Shown here: positions 7,596 through 14,842 of the stretch, piece after piece
Layout: every line of letters begins with the position of its first letter
Numbering within the stretch: position 1 is the stretch's first letter
Assembly: GCA_039029915.1 (NCBI GenBank)
Contig: JBCCFD010000121.1
Coordinates: 1-17,311 of the forward strand
Length of the DNA stretch: 17,311 nt
Direction: 5' to 3'
Source of the DNA: QQUD01 sp039029915
GTDB lineage: Bacteria; Chloroflexota; Anaerolineae; Promineifilales; Promineifilaceae
Translations under genes and position numbers: made by a program
The notes under the pieces: model-generated
Database searches by the model: none
What the model was told of the DNA's origin: nothing
The model's input: the letters and a program-made list of their open reading frames with translations, nothing else

Positions 7596-8702
7596 ATGAA
7601 AATCAAAGAAATCCACATTTACCAAAAATCTTTACCCGTGGTTGACGGACCATATACGATGGGGGGTGTTGAAGTACATGCGCTAGATTCCACAATTGTG
7701 AAGCTGGTGATGGACAACGGCCGTATTGGCTGGGGAGAAACGTGTCCGCTGGACACAACTTACCAACCGGAACACGCGCTAGGAGCCAGAGCTGCTTTGC
7801 AAGAGCTGTCACCATCCTTGATTGGGCAAGAGGCGACGGCACCACTGCGAATTTGGCGCTTGATGAACGGCCGTTTAAATGGGCACAACTACGCCAAAGC
7901 CGCTATCGACATCGCCATTTATGATGCGCTTGGCAAGACATTGGGCCTGCCTGTTTCTGAACTGCTAGGTGGGCGCATGATGGATTCTGTACCTTCCTAC
8001 TATGCCCTCGGCATCAATTCCCCAGATGAAACAGCCCGCCTCGCTGAAGAAAAGAAACGCCAAGGATATCAGCGGCTTCAGCTAAAAATCGGTGGTCGGT
8101 CGGTTCATCTCGATATCGAAACCATTCGCAAAACATGGGAAAACCTAGGCCCTGATATAAAGCTCGTCGCGGATGCCAATCGCAGTTTGACGATGCAGCA
8201 GTTCCGCCAAATCAGCCTCGCCTGTGCTGATATTCCTCTTACTTTTGAGCAACCGTGCAATACGCTCGAAGAGATGATGACTGTTCGCCCGCAAATTCAA
8301 CATCCAATTTTTCTCGATGAAAACACGGTCGATTTGAATACCGTTTTGCGAGCGGTGTCGCTAGGGGCTTGTGATGGCTTTGGCTTTAAGGTGACACGGC
8401 TTGGAGGTTTAACACCAATGACAACGGTGCGCGGCATCTGCGAGGCCAAAAGCCTGCCTCACACCTGCGACGACGCCTGGGGCGGCGATATTATTGCGGC
8501 AGCCTGCGTCCATCTTGGAGCAACTGTTTCGCCCAAACTGCTGGAAGGGGTCTGGATTGCAGCTCCGTACATTGACGGACATTATGATGAGGAGAATGGG
8601 ATTGTGGTGAAAAACGGCCGTATTTCGGTCCCAACCCGCCCCGGTCTAGGCATCAACCCAGGTGAAACGCTTTTTGAAAAACCGCTTACCTCATTTGGAT
8701 AA
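7596..8702 (+). CDS. Enolase-superfamily enzyme, hydroxyproline betaine epimerase / cis-3-hydroxyproline dehydratase type
   Basis: A 368-residue mandelate racemase/muconate lactonizing enzyme family member. An N-terminal capping domain (about 1-125) holds IGWGETCPL and the GHNYAKAAIDIAIYD motif. The barrel shows the first acid/base Lys164 (LQLKIGG), metal ligands Asp193 (VADAN), Glu218 (FEQP) and Asp241 (LDEN), and second base Lys265 (GFKVTR). CDDAWGGD (291-298) and DEENGI near the C-terminus match the subgroup that acts on hydroxyproline betaine or cis-3-hydroxy-L-proline. Exact substrate is uncertain; a MenC role beside menB is less likely because of this subgroup match. The start is fixed by AAGGAGAG (7583-7590). 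Three ACGGCCGT palindromes occur (7717, 7867, 8614), all as Asn-Gly-Arg. Confidence 0.85.
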   Translation: MKIKEIHIYQKSLPVVDGPYTMGGVEVHALDSTIVKLVMDNGRIGWGETCPLDTTYQPEHALGARAALQELSPSLIGQEATAPLRIWRLMNGRLNGHNYAKAAIDIAIYDALGKTLGLPVSELLGGRMMDSVPSYYALGINSPDETARLAEEKKRQGYQRLQLKIGGRSVHLDIETIRKTWENLGPDIKLVADANRSLTMQQFRQISLACADIPLTFEQPCNTLEEMMTVRPQIQHPIFLDENTVDLNTVLRAVSLGACDGFGFKVTRLGGLTPMTTVRGICEAKSLPHTCDDAWGGDIIAAACVHLGATVSPKLLEGVWIAAPYIDGHYDEENGIVVKNGRISVPTRPGLGINPGETLFEKPLTSFG

Positions 8703-8792
8703 ATCACTTTTTTCAATACTGCCGTCTTAAAATTTTTTATCCGATCGTTTAATATTATAGGTAATCTACCAAGAGAAGAGCGTATGGTTGTG

Positions 8793-8908
8793 TTATGTGA
8801 AATGAAGCTCCTGCTTTGAATGAAAAGGCGGCTAAAAACTTCGTTTCCTTGAGGTTCCAAAGCTTTTATCTAACTTGGTTTTCAATTTAGAAACTTCGGA
8901 ACACTTAA
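8793..8908 (+). mobile_element. MITE-like 116-bp element, copy A
   Basis: A 116-bp block aligns without gaps to 10414-10529 at roughly 83% identity by eye. Its ends are imperfect terminal inverted repeats: left TTATGTGAAATGAAG; right, read on the other strand, TTAAGTGTTCCGAAG. An internal pair GAAATGAAG / CTTCGTTTC can still pair in RNA through a G-U wobble. It lies 55 bp upstream of the zinc-ribbon gene. It encodes no protein and no transposase is nearby. It could be a non-autonomous transposable element or a conserved structured RNA or regulatory repeat. Confidence 0.6.
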
Positions 8909-8963
8909 GAATGAAAACAAGCTCTGGAATTAGAATAAAATCAATCCAAATTCGAAGTGATTT

Positions 8964-10292
8964 ATGATTTTACAGTGTACCCAATGCGCAGGCAGCGTCA
9001 CGGCCGATTCTGATGCCATCCAAAGAGGGATGGTGACCTGCAACTATTGCCAAACGCAATTACGCATCACGCAAACGGGCATATCAACCTATACAAAGCA
9101 GCTCCTGGCCACAAAACCACCCGATAAAATCAGGATCAAACGCAGACATAATCACATTCAAATTTTGATTCCCGCATTGCTAACCCCAGGAAGAACGCTT
9201 GGGCATCATGTGGGGATTTGGCGCTGGGTTCCGTACGTCGGCGCTGTGCTTCTATTTTTGATTCTCACATTTCGACGCTTTTTCATGAGTCTCATCAATG
9301 GCACACCCGATCAGAGTTTGATTAATTTCGGGCTTGGGTTACCCGCTCTTTTTCTTGGGTGGATTATTTTAATGTTTATGACGGCTGAACCTCATCCCCA
9401 TATCATTCTCAAAGATGGCAAATTGCTCGTTCCCCCATTGTTGAAAGAACAAAAACACGCCTTTGATTTTCAAGAAATCAAGCAGCTGTATGTGACCACC
9501 AATCAAATAAAAAATGCAAAGAAGCAAGCGACTAAACCTGTTTTCAATTTGTACATCCTCGCTCGAGATGGAAAGAGGCATCTGGCTCACAACGGGTTTT
9601 CTAGTTTAGAAGGCGCACTATATGTGGAAGAACTGATTGAAATAGAGCTTGATATTCTCAACCTTCCTGTACTTGGGGAAACGGGATTAGATGTAAAAAA
9701 TACGGCCGTTTTTCATCAGGAATCACCACAAAAGATGGACTGTTTTGCCTGTGCAGCGCCGCTCAACTTGACTCCAACCAATCAAACACAGGGTTTTGTC
9801 CAATGCGCTTACTGCCAAACCATTACTATTCTTTACAATCTGCAAGGTCGCCAACACATTTTAGGACTACACAATCCAAGCCAACAGAACTATATAACCA
9901 CCTATAAAGGCCGGCTGGCTGGGGTAAAAAAGAAGTCAAACGAAGCTTCGGTGTTGCTGCTGAAAGATGGCATCATACAAACAACCCAAAACAATCGCGT
10001 TCAAAACCATAAAGTCATCCAATTTGGGTTAAAAAAGAAATCTAAACCAGCGGATAATGACTTTTTTTCATCTGAGTTTAGCGATAAGTATCAACTAGCG
10101 ATGGCCTATACTCAGGATATGGCAGGTGAGGCAAACGCTGTCGATCCGATGGAACTCATTCTAAATGACGTTTCATTTGTACTAGTAGGCAAAGTAAGAG
10201 GGGACGTGTTCCCGTTACTGGACAATATTGATTCCTTTATGGAAGCGGCCCATATGGTAGCCGTACTCAATGAATATCTGAACAAGCTCTAA
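8964..10292 (+). CDS. Membrane protein with two zinc ribbons
   Basis: A 442-residue protein of unknown function. An N-terminal zinc ribbon (Cys5, Cys8, Cys26, Cys29) is followed by two predicted membrane helices (about 87-104 and 119-140). A soluble region and a second zinc ribbon (Cys260, Cys263, Cys281, Cys284) follow. Both ribbons have the same CxxC-17-CxxC spacing and similar wording (NYCQTQL versus AYCQTIT), so they look like an internal duplication. The first ribbon lies before the helices and the second after them, which puts both on the same side, presumably the cytoplasm. The C-terminal ~150 residues show no known motif. ACGGCCGT occurs at 9702. The gene lies between two 116-bp direct repeats and is followed seven bases after its stop by a remnant of its own 5' end. 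No strong ribosome site precedes ATG. Confidence 0.8.
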   Translation: MILQCTQCAGSVTADSDAIQRGMVTCNYCQTQLRITQTGISTYTKQLLATKPPDKIRIKRRHNHIQILIPALLTPGRTLGHHVGIWRWVPYVGAVLLFLILTFRRFFMSLINGTPDQSLINFGLGLPALFLGWIILMFMTAEPHPHIILKDGKLLVPPLLKEQKHAFDFQEIKQLYVTTNQIKNAKKQATKPVFNLYILARDGKRHLAHNGFSSLEGALYVEELIEIELDILNLPVLGETGLDVKNTAVFHQESPQKMDCFACAAPLNLTPTNQTQGFVQCAYCQTITILYNLQGRQHILGLHNPSQQNYITTYKGRLAGVKKKSNEASVLLLKDGIIQTTQNNRVQNHKVIQFGLKKKSKPADNDFFSSEFSDKYQLAMAYTQDMAGEANAVDPMELILNDVSFVLVGKVRGDVFPLLDNIDSFMEAAHMVAVLNEYLNKL

Positions 10293-10293
10293 T

Positions 10294-10346
10294 TAAAGTG
10301 CACACAATGCGCAGGCAGCGTCACGGCCGAATCTGATACAATCCGC
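10294..10346 (+). pseudogene. Remnant of a second copy of the zinc-ribbon gene start
   Basis: From 10299 the sequence translates as CTQCAGSVTAESDTIR, matching residues 5-20 (CTQCAGSVTADSDAIQ) of the intact gene just upstream; the DNA also matches closely (about 43 of 50 bases). Similarity then stops. It is too short and has no start codon of its own, so it is a fossil of a tandem paralogue that was later deleted or replaced. Confidence 0.75.
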
Positions 10347-10711
10347 CTACCTACAAACTTGAGGAAAAGCGGTGCTTGCACGATCTTGCGGCAGGAACTC
10401 ATGTTATCAACGCTTAAGTGAAACGAAGTTCCTGCTTTGAATAAAATGACAGCTTCAATCTTCGTTTCCTCGAGGTTCCAAAGTTTTCATCTAACAAGGT
10501 TTTCAAACTTGAAACTTCGAAACACTTAAATCTTCCACTTCCCCTTCTTCGTTTTGAAAAATTGGCAATTATGTTAGTATTTACTTGCAAACTTTAATGA
10601 CTCTTATTGTCTATAATTTGTCAGTTATTGTGTCGGTATTCTCTAAAATCTCATACAACATCATATTAAATTGAAAGCTATTTAGGCCACTTGCCACTCT
10701 AAGAATCTATC
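10347..10711. other. Non-coding stretch before the death-like-domain gene
   Basis: With the remnant before it, this makes a 419-bp gap without an intact gene. It holds MITE-like copy B (10414-10529) and then about 180 bp of AT-rich DNA. A TATAAT hexamer (10612-10617) is present, but the nearest TTGCAA (10585-10590) is 21 bp away, so I do not call a promoter. I see no RNA gene. Confidence 0.5.
10414..10529 (+). mobile_element. MITE-like 116-bp element, copy B
   Basis: This copy has the cleaner terminal inverted repeats: TTAAGTGAAACGAAG at the left end, and TTAAGTGTTTCGAAG at the right end read on the minus strand (12 of 15 match). An internal GAAACGAAG / CTTCGTTTC pair is perfect, and a CCTCGAGG palindrome lies near the middle. 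Same orientation and length as copy A at 8793. Both ends finish in TTAA, which could reflect a TTAA or TA target, but target duplication cannot be shown from one locus. Confidence 0.6.
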
Positions 10712-12079
10712 ATGTCTACTTGGGAAGATCTCTTTAATGCAATTAATAAATCATTCAATTTTTCAGAATTGAAATTGATTTGCTTTGCTTTGGGAAAGGA
10801 TTGGGAAAATATAGCGAGTAATAATTCAAAAAAATATGAATTTATCATTGAATTGCTCAAACACTGCAAAAATAATGACGATTTATCTTCCTTACTTGAA
10901 AATCTTAGAGCCGTACGTCCTCATATTAAATGGACACTACCTGAAAATTCATACGACGATTTTGATTTTGAATCTATTGCCCAGAAGCACAGAAGGCGAC
11001 GTGGTTGTCAAATCACTTTTGCATTTATTTTCGGACTTTTAATAATCTTTTCGATATTATTTTCTCGAAACTTACCAATTAACATGCCTATTTTTGACGA
11101 TAATAATACGAATATTGAGAAAGCGGCCACTATCCCTCCAAGTAGAACCGTTGTGGCAATTGTAGGGGTAGTGACAACTGAGATAAAAAGCACAGAAACT
11201 ACTATTCCATCCCCATCAAAAACCCCACCATTTGAACCGACAGTCACATCTACAAATACCTCTTTACCATCTGCGACAGCGACCAACACGCCGATTCCTA
11301 CCGTCTCAACTAACACACCGATCTCCACAAGTACCCAGACAAAAACGCCAAATCCAACGACTACACCAATCATTATCACCAATACCCCCAAGCCTACAAA
11401 CACAACAGTTCCCACCGAGACGCCTACAAATACCCCAACTATCATTCCAACGGATACACCAACTACGATTCCGACAAATACGCCAACCTTAATGCCAACA
11501 GCAACAGCAACACCTTCACTAACAGCAACGGCAACATTGGCTCCAGCCTGTGTTCCACTGGATAATCCAGGCTGTTTGGCTTTTATTTCTTCGCAGCTAG
11601 TTAGCATTTCTGAATCAGAGGTCTTCTATTTTCCCCTTAATCAACCGGATAGTTTCAAAGTTGAATACTCTAGCTTAGATTCAGTTTATTTGTCTGCGTC
11701 TTTGAAGATCACATTTGTTCCAACCTCAGAGAATCGAGATGGGGGCTGGGGTGTTGATTTCAGAAACGATCAAAATCAAGGGTATGACTTTTCGAATTTT
11801 GACTGTCTCACCTTTTATTACAAAGGGAGTTCCTCAGGTCAGCAATTCCAGCTCAAATTTAAGGACGAACAAGGCCATGAACCTGACAATGTTACAATCG
11901 TAATTCCAAATCATACGAGCTGGTCTCCATTTCAAATCCGTCTTAATCAGGTTAATTTCCCCCTGGTAGATTTTGATGAAATCGTAAATCTCAACTTTGG
12001 CTTTAACGATACATTTGGCAGTGGCATGGTTTATATTGATCATATCCAGTTCCTTCAGGATCCAAACTGCCCTCCCTAA
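10712..12079 (+). CDS. Receptor-like membrane protein: death-like (EAD) domain, TM helix, TPT linker, extracellular beta-sandwich
   Basis: A 455-residue type II membrane protein. Residues 1-75 match a helical bacterial effector-associated/death-like domain (FNFSELKLICFALGKDWENI, then ELLKHCKNNDDLSSLLENL and RPHI). I believe this is the EAD7/bDLD type, but the subtype is uncertain. A basic stop (RRRR, 94-97) precedes one transmembrane helix (101-118), placing the N-terminus inside. A Thr/Pro-rich linker of about 115 residues (about 160-277, TNTP repeats) follows. A Cys-containing beta-rich ectodomain (about 280-455: GWGVDFRN, FDCLTFYYKGSSSGQQFQLKF, YIDHIQFL) resembles carbohydrate-binding-module-like sandwiches. 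Cys280 and Cys288 could form a disulfide. It looks more AT-rich than its neighbours and has no ACGGCCGT, which hints at a different history. Likely role, by inference: sensing an outside ligand and recruiting an EAD-bearing effector. Confidence 0.82.
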   Translation: MSTWEDLFNAINKSFNFSELKLICFALGKDWENIASNNSKKYEFIIELLKHCKNNDDLSSLLENLRAVRPHIKWTLPENSYDDFDFESIAQKHRRRRGCQITFAFIFGLLIIFSILFSRNLPINMPIFDDNNTNIEKAATIPPSRTVVAIVGVVTTEIKSTETTIPSPSKTPPFEPTVTSTNTSLPSATATNTPIPTVSTNTPISTSTQTKTPNPTTTPIIITNTPKPTNTTVPTETPTNTPTIIPTDTPTTIPTNTPTLMPTATATPSLTATATLAPACVPLDNPGCLAFISSQLVSISESEVFYFPLNQPDSFKVEYSSLDSVYLSASLKITFVPTSENRDGGWGVDFRNDQNQGYDFSNFDCLTFYYKGSSSGQQFQLKFKDEQGHEPDNVTIVIPNHTSWSPFQIRLNQVNFPLVDFDEIVNLNFGFNDTFGSGMVYIDHIQFLQDPNCPP

Positions 12080-12165
12080 ATCCTAGATGCGACAGTCTAT
12101 TTCTCATCAGGAACTGAATCGCTTGCCAAAAAAACATTTTTGACAAAAGCTGATATGTTTAACCA

Positions 12166-13053
12166 ATGACACCAAAGAAAAAGAGTTTATCTAGCTCCAA
12201 CCATCACCGTGCCCAAATCCAATTGGTGCTTGAATATATTGAGCAAAATCTAGATCAAAAATTAAATGCGTCCCGCTTAGCATCCATTGCGTCTTTCTCT
12301 GAATTTCATTTTCATCGGCTTTTTCCTGCCTACATGGGTGAATCGATCCATCACTATATTTTGAGCCGCCGCCTCGAACATGCAGCATTGCTGTTGAAAA
12401 ACAACCCAAAAGAACCAATTATTGAAGTGGCAATTGCTGTTGGCTTTGAAACCCACTCCGCTTTTTCACGAGCCTTTAAACAGCATTTTTTGATAAGTCC
12501 CTCTGCGTTCAGAAAGGCAACAAACCGAGTAGATATGGCGCAAAAACGGCCGTTTCTCAAAACAAACCCCTCTAAGCATTTAGACTTAACCTACTCATTC
12601 GCAGACCTCCCTACCCTTACCTTGCAGTACAAGGCGGCAAAAGGCACACGTTCAGGTCACTTCTTTGCTGACCAGCAGACAGAAGACGAGTTCAGCGCCC
12701 TTAGCCAAATGTGCGGTCAATCGATTTGGGGATATGCCAGCGTATTTCCACTTCAGCCTAAAGGACTAAATGATCCAGAGGCAGCAATTTGGTATGGGGG
12801 TCTGTTTCAACAGCAAAAATCCTGCGCGTGGGGCCATCATCAATTTGAGCTTACCGACGGTCGTTGGGCCATATTCCAATACAAAGGCAGCTACGCGTTT
12901 TTACATCAGGTCTGGCACCAAATTTATCAAATTTGGGTACCAACACAAGATTTCTCTCTGAGAAATACTTACCCCTTTGAAAAGTATCTCAACACACCCA
13001 AAGACGTATCGCCACAAGAATTATTGACTCAAATTTGGATACCTATTGAATAA
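12166..13053 (+). CDS. AraC-family regulator with C-terminal GyrI-like effector domain
   Basis: A 295-residue transcription factor. The N-terminal ~15-115 is an AraC/XylS double helix-turn-helix domain (YIEQNLDQKLNASRLASIA, FSEFHFHRLFPAYMGESIHHYI, IIEVAIAVGFETHSAFSRAF, SPSAFRK). The C-terminal ~130-295 is a GyrI-like small-molecule-binding domain (GRWAIFQYKGSYAFLHQVW, YPFEKYLN, ending in the family's I-W-I-P strand). This matches the Rob/SoxS-like group that pairs the DNA-binding domain with a ligand pocket for lipophilic compounds. ACGGCCGT at 12546 reads as Arg-Pro-Phe. ATG at 12166 has no evident ribosome site. Target genes are unknown; the DUF1801 gene downstream on the same strand is a candidate. 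Confidence 0.9.
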   Translation: MTPKKKSLSSSNHHRAQIQLVLEYIEQNLDQKLNASRLASIASFSEFHFHRLFPAYMGESIHHYILSRRLEHAALLLKNNPKEPIIEVAIAVGFETHSAFSRAFKQHFLISPSAFRKATNRVDMAQKRPFLKTNPSKHLDLTYSFADLPTLTLQYKAAKGTRSGHFFADQQTEDEFSALSQMCGQSIWGYASVFPLQPKGLNDPEAAIWYGGLFQQQKSCAWGHHQFELTDGRWAIFQYKGSYAFLHQVWHQIYQIWVPTQDFSLRNTYPFEKYLNTPKDVSPQELLTQIWIPIE

Positions 13054-13129
13054 ATATGCGCAGGATTTGAACAATGCGCCCCTCAAAAATATCGTTTAAT
13101 ACGATAAAAATTATTGATGAGGGTCACCA

Positions 13130-13471
13130 ATGGATTCGAAAAAAACACAGTTTGATAAAGATATGCAGTCTGAATTTAAGGCGCTCTTTCTTCAGGTAAG
13201 AGGGATTGTAATGAGCATTGAAGGGGTTGTTGAGCTAAAAAAAGAGCGCATTACGACTTATTCTGATGCCAACGGCGGGCTTTGCCACGTTAGAACTACA
13301 AAAGACGGTGTCGATATCGGCTATTTGAAGGGCGCACAGTTTCATGACAAATTTGGGTGCTTAACGGGTAAAACGAAAAAGATGCGGGTTCAAAGCCTTA
13401 GGGCAGCAGAGCCGATTGATGAAGAAAGCATTCATTATTATCTTCAAGAAGGCATAAGGCTCAATCAGTGA
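13130..13471 (+). CDS. DUF1801-family protein
   Basis: A 113-residue soluble protein matching the DUF1801 (YdhG-like, frataxin-like fold) pattern. It has an N-terminal helix, a strand region around TTYSDANGGLCHVRTTKDG, then DIGYLKGAQF, CLTGKTKKMRVQSLR and a terminal helix. Function in the family is poorly defined. ATG is supported by GAGGG (13119-13123), six bases upstream. A short dyad ATCGT-TTAAT-ACGAT (13091-13105) lies just before the gene and could be an operator. It follows the AraC regulator by 76 bp on the same strand. Confidence 0.7.
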   Translation: MDSKKTQFDKDMQSEFKALFLQVRGIVMSIEGVVELKKERITTYSDANGGLCHVRTTKDGVDIGYLKGAQFHDKFGCLTGKTKKMRVQSLRAAEPIDEESIHYYLQEGIRLNQ

Positions 13472-13577
13472 TTTTCTACTGCCTAATTACGTTATCTCAA
13501 ACTCAACTTGGAGAACCGAGCTTTTTAACTGCTAGTTTGGTTGACTCCATAGCAACTTTTCTAGGATGAGGCTTACT

Positions 13578-13597
13578 ACTTTGTTACCAAAGTTTTT
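13578..13597 (+). terminator. Candidate intrinsic terminator after the DUF1801 gene
   Basis: ACTTTG-TTAC-CAAAGT hairpin (13578-13593) running straight into a T5 tract (13593-13597), 106 bases past the stop, in the gap between convergent genes. The stem is short and AT-rich. The rest of the 150-bp gap shows nothing else clear. Confidence 0.4.
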
Positions 13598-13621
13598 AAG
13601 TATTCCTTCTCTGGAAGAAGT

Positions 13622-14110
13622 TTAATTGTCTTTTGTAACGGAATACTTACCGTTTTCAGCAAAATATTTAAGCTCTTCCAGCGTCCGTTTGCCCCAAACC
13701 TGAACAATCAGCGGCTTGAATGGAATCATCAAAATGGCTGCGTACCATTTGGCATCCATATAGGCGTGAAATTCGGCGATTGAGCGGTTGGTGTCCACTG
13801 CCCGTACGTGCCAATTGTTTTCAGCCTGATTAAACATCCACGGCAAATCACCGACGCCCTCGTACCCAAAGCGCATCCCCGCTTCATCATAATATGTGAA
13901 CTGCTCTTCAACATCTCCGCCAAAGCCGTCAGAGTAACAAACACGGCCGTTTACCGGCGCACCTTCTAATTCCACAGCTCCTGTCCTGGCCTCAGAGCCT
14001 GTTAGTCCGCTTGACCATTCGGCTACTTTATCAAACTCATGTGCCAAAATTTGCCACACCTTTTCAGCCGAAGCATTAATCGTAATCTGTTCTTTCACCT
14101 GCATTTTCAT
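13622..14110 (-). CDS. SRPBCC-family protein (polyketide cyclase/START-like)
   Basis: A 162-residue single-domain SRPBCC (helix-grip) protein, a fold that binds hydrophobic ligands in a deep pocket. The N-terminal VKEQITINASAEKVWQIL, the EWSSGLTGSEA stretch, the EEQFTYYDEAGMRFGYEG strands and the C-terminal helix GKRTLEELKYFAENGKY fit the family. The ligand is unknown. The start has AGGAG eight bases upstream. The ATG overlaps the stop of the GyrI fragment in an ATGA (14107-14110), so the two are translationally coupled. ACGGCCGT at 13943 reads Asn-Gly-Arg. Confidence 0.85.
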   Translation of the reverse strand: MKMQVKEQITINASAEKVWQILAHEFDKVAEWSSGLTGSEARTGAVELEGAPVNGRVCYSDGFGGDVEEQFTYYDEAGMRFGYEGVGDLPWMFNQAENNWHVRAVDTNRSIAEFHAYMDAKWYAAILMIPFKPLIVQVWGKRTLEELKYFAENGKYSVTKDN

Positions 14111-14296
14111 AATGATCTCCTTTCATGGTTGACTTTGGCAATCGGAATTTGAAATTCAAAAACCGCATTTCCAAAGTCTTCAGGCTGAGTCATATTAAGC
14201 ACAATTTCCCGAAACGACCCGTCAATCTGAAAGTGATGCTCTTCAATCCAATGCGCCATTTGGGTAAAGGCGGATAGCTCAGGGTCAGGTAACAAA
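14107..14296 (-). pseudogene. C-terminal fragment of a GyrI-like effector-binding protein
   Basis: The open frame encodes about 62 residues resembling only the last third of a GyrI-like domain (AFTQMAHWIEEHHFQIDG, FREIVLNMTQPEDFG, AVFEFQIPIAK). The full domain is usually about 150 residues. The upstream side runs directly into a 14-bp tandem repeat (14297-14331), so the N-terminal two-thirds appear to have been lost and replaced by the repeat. A GTG inside the repeat (14316) could start a 69-residue product. Its stop still overlaps the downstream SRPBCC start. Confidence 0.6.
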
Positions 14297-14331
14297 TGAC
14301 ACGTGACACCTGACACGTGACACCTGACACG
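14297..14331. repeat. 14-bp tandem repeat TGACACGTGACACC (2.5 copies)
   Basis: Two full units (14297-14310, 14311-14324) and a half unit. It sits between the GyrI fragment and the SRPBCC stop at 14335. A related block in opposite orientation lies at 14811-14842, on the other side of that SRPBCC gene. Confidence 0.75.
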
Positions 14332-14334
14332 CTT

Positions 14335-14793
14335 TTAAGCTGTTACCCGCTGGGCGTATTCGTTTAGGTTGGCTAATTCTTCACGGTAGATGCGTTTGGT
14401 AACGGCCGTTACCACCCACTGCTCTAGCTTGCCCATCAAGCCTGGCTTGCCCCGATTCGTAGAGCGAATCTCAACCCAAGATTGCGCCCCTTCATTTCGA
14501 GGCTCAATGGTAAAGACCGTCGAAATGCCTGCCTCAGCATCTGATTCTTCCAAAATTCGACCGGGCTCTGGCTCGGTAACCACCAAATTAAAGGTTGATT
14601 GATTCCCCATCACCTCCATTTCGACCCGAATCTTGGTGCCAGCCCCCTTTCCACCCTCCAGCACGGTCATCTCTTTGAAATATTTCTCAGGCAAAATCGC
14701 CCGATGTCCTACGTCATAATCCGCCAAAATGTCATAAACCTGCTGGGCAGGCGCATTTACGATAATGTCTGATGCAACTTGGAATGTATTCAT
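14335..14793 (-). CDS. SRPBCC-family protein, second copy type
   Basis: A 152-residue SRPBCC-fold protein: QVASDIIVNAPAQQVYDILADYD at the N-terminus, then GGKGAGTKIRVEMEV, VVTEPEPGRILEES, and a C-terminal helix EELANLNEYAQRV. It resembles the polyketide-cyclase/dehydrase group and is only distantly similar to the other SRPBCC protein in this window, so the two are not a recent duplicate. The start is clear from GGAGGT (14799-14804 on the minus strand), about six bases upstream. ACGGCCGT at 14402 reads Thr-Ala-Val. It is flanked by inverted TGACACC-type repeats and lies downstream of the tetR gene on the same strand. Confidence 0.87.
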   Translation of the reverse strand: MNTFQVASDIIVNAPAQQVYDILADYDVGHRAILPEKYFKEMTVLEGGKGAGTKIRVEMEVMGNQSTFNLVVTEPEPGRILEESDAEAGISTVFTIEPRNEGAQSWVEIRSTNRGKPGLMGKLEQWVVTAVTKRIYREELANLNEYAQRVTA

Positions 14794-14810
14794 GGTTTAC
14801 CTCCAGATAA

Positions 14811-14842
14811 GTGTCATGTGTCAGGTATCAGGTGTCAGGTTG
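14811..14842. repeat. Inverted counterpart of the TGACACC repeat
   Basis: GTGTCATGTGTCAGGTATCA and the following GGTGTCAGGTTGG read as degenerate copies of the reverse complement of the 14297-14331 repeat. The pair brackets the SRPBCC gene 14335-14793. Confidence 0.6.

Noticed and set aside
7469..7618. 50-residue N-terminal extension of MenB
   Set aside because: It translates a purine-rich intergenic repeat into Ser/Arg-rich sequence not found in MenB; the family N-terminus begins at 7468.
10585..10617. TTGCAA / TATAAT promoter for the death-like-domain gene
   Set aside because: The 21-bp spacing is too long for a standard sigma-A promoter.
11250..11540. Possible CRISPR or minisatellite in the repetitive ACA/CCA region
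   Set aside because: The repeats are codon-level Thr-Pro repeats within an open frame, with no constant repeat or spacer pattern.
11008..11607. 199-residue Val/Gly-rich minus-strand open frame
   Set aside because: It is the antisense shadow of the TPT linker; its repeats mirror the Thr/Pro codons and the C-terminal half has no start region or ribosome site.
12125..12145. CAAAAA-TTTTTG hairpin and TTGACA before the AraC gene
   Set aside because: The stem is pure A/T and weak, and a -10 box at correct spacing would fall on the start codon.
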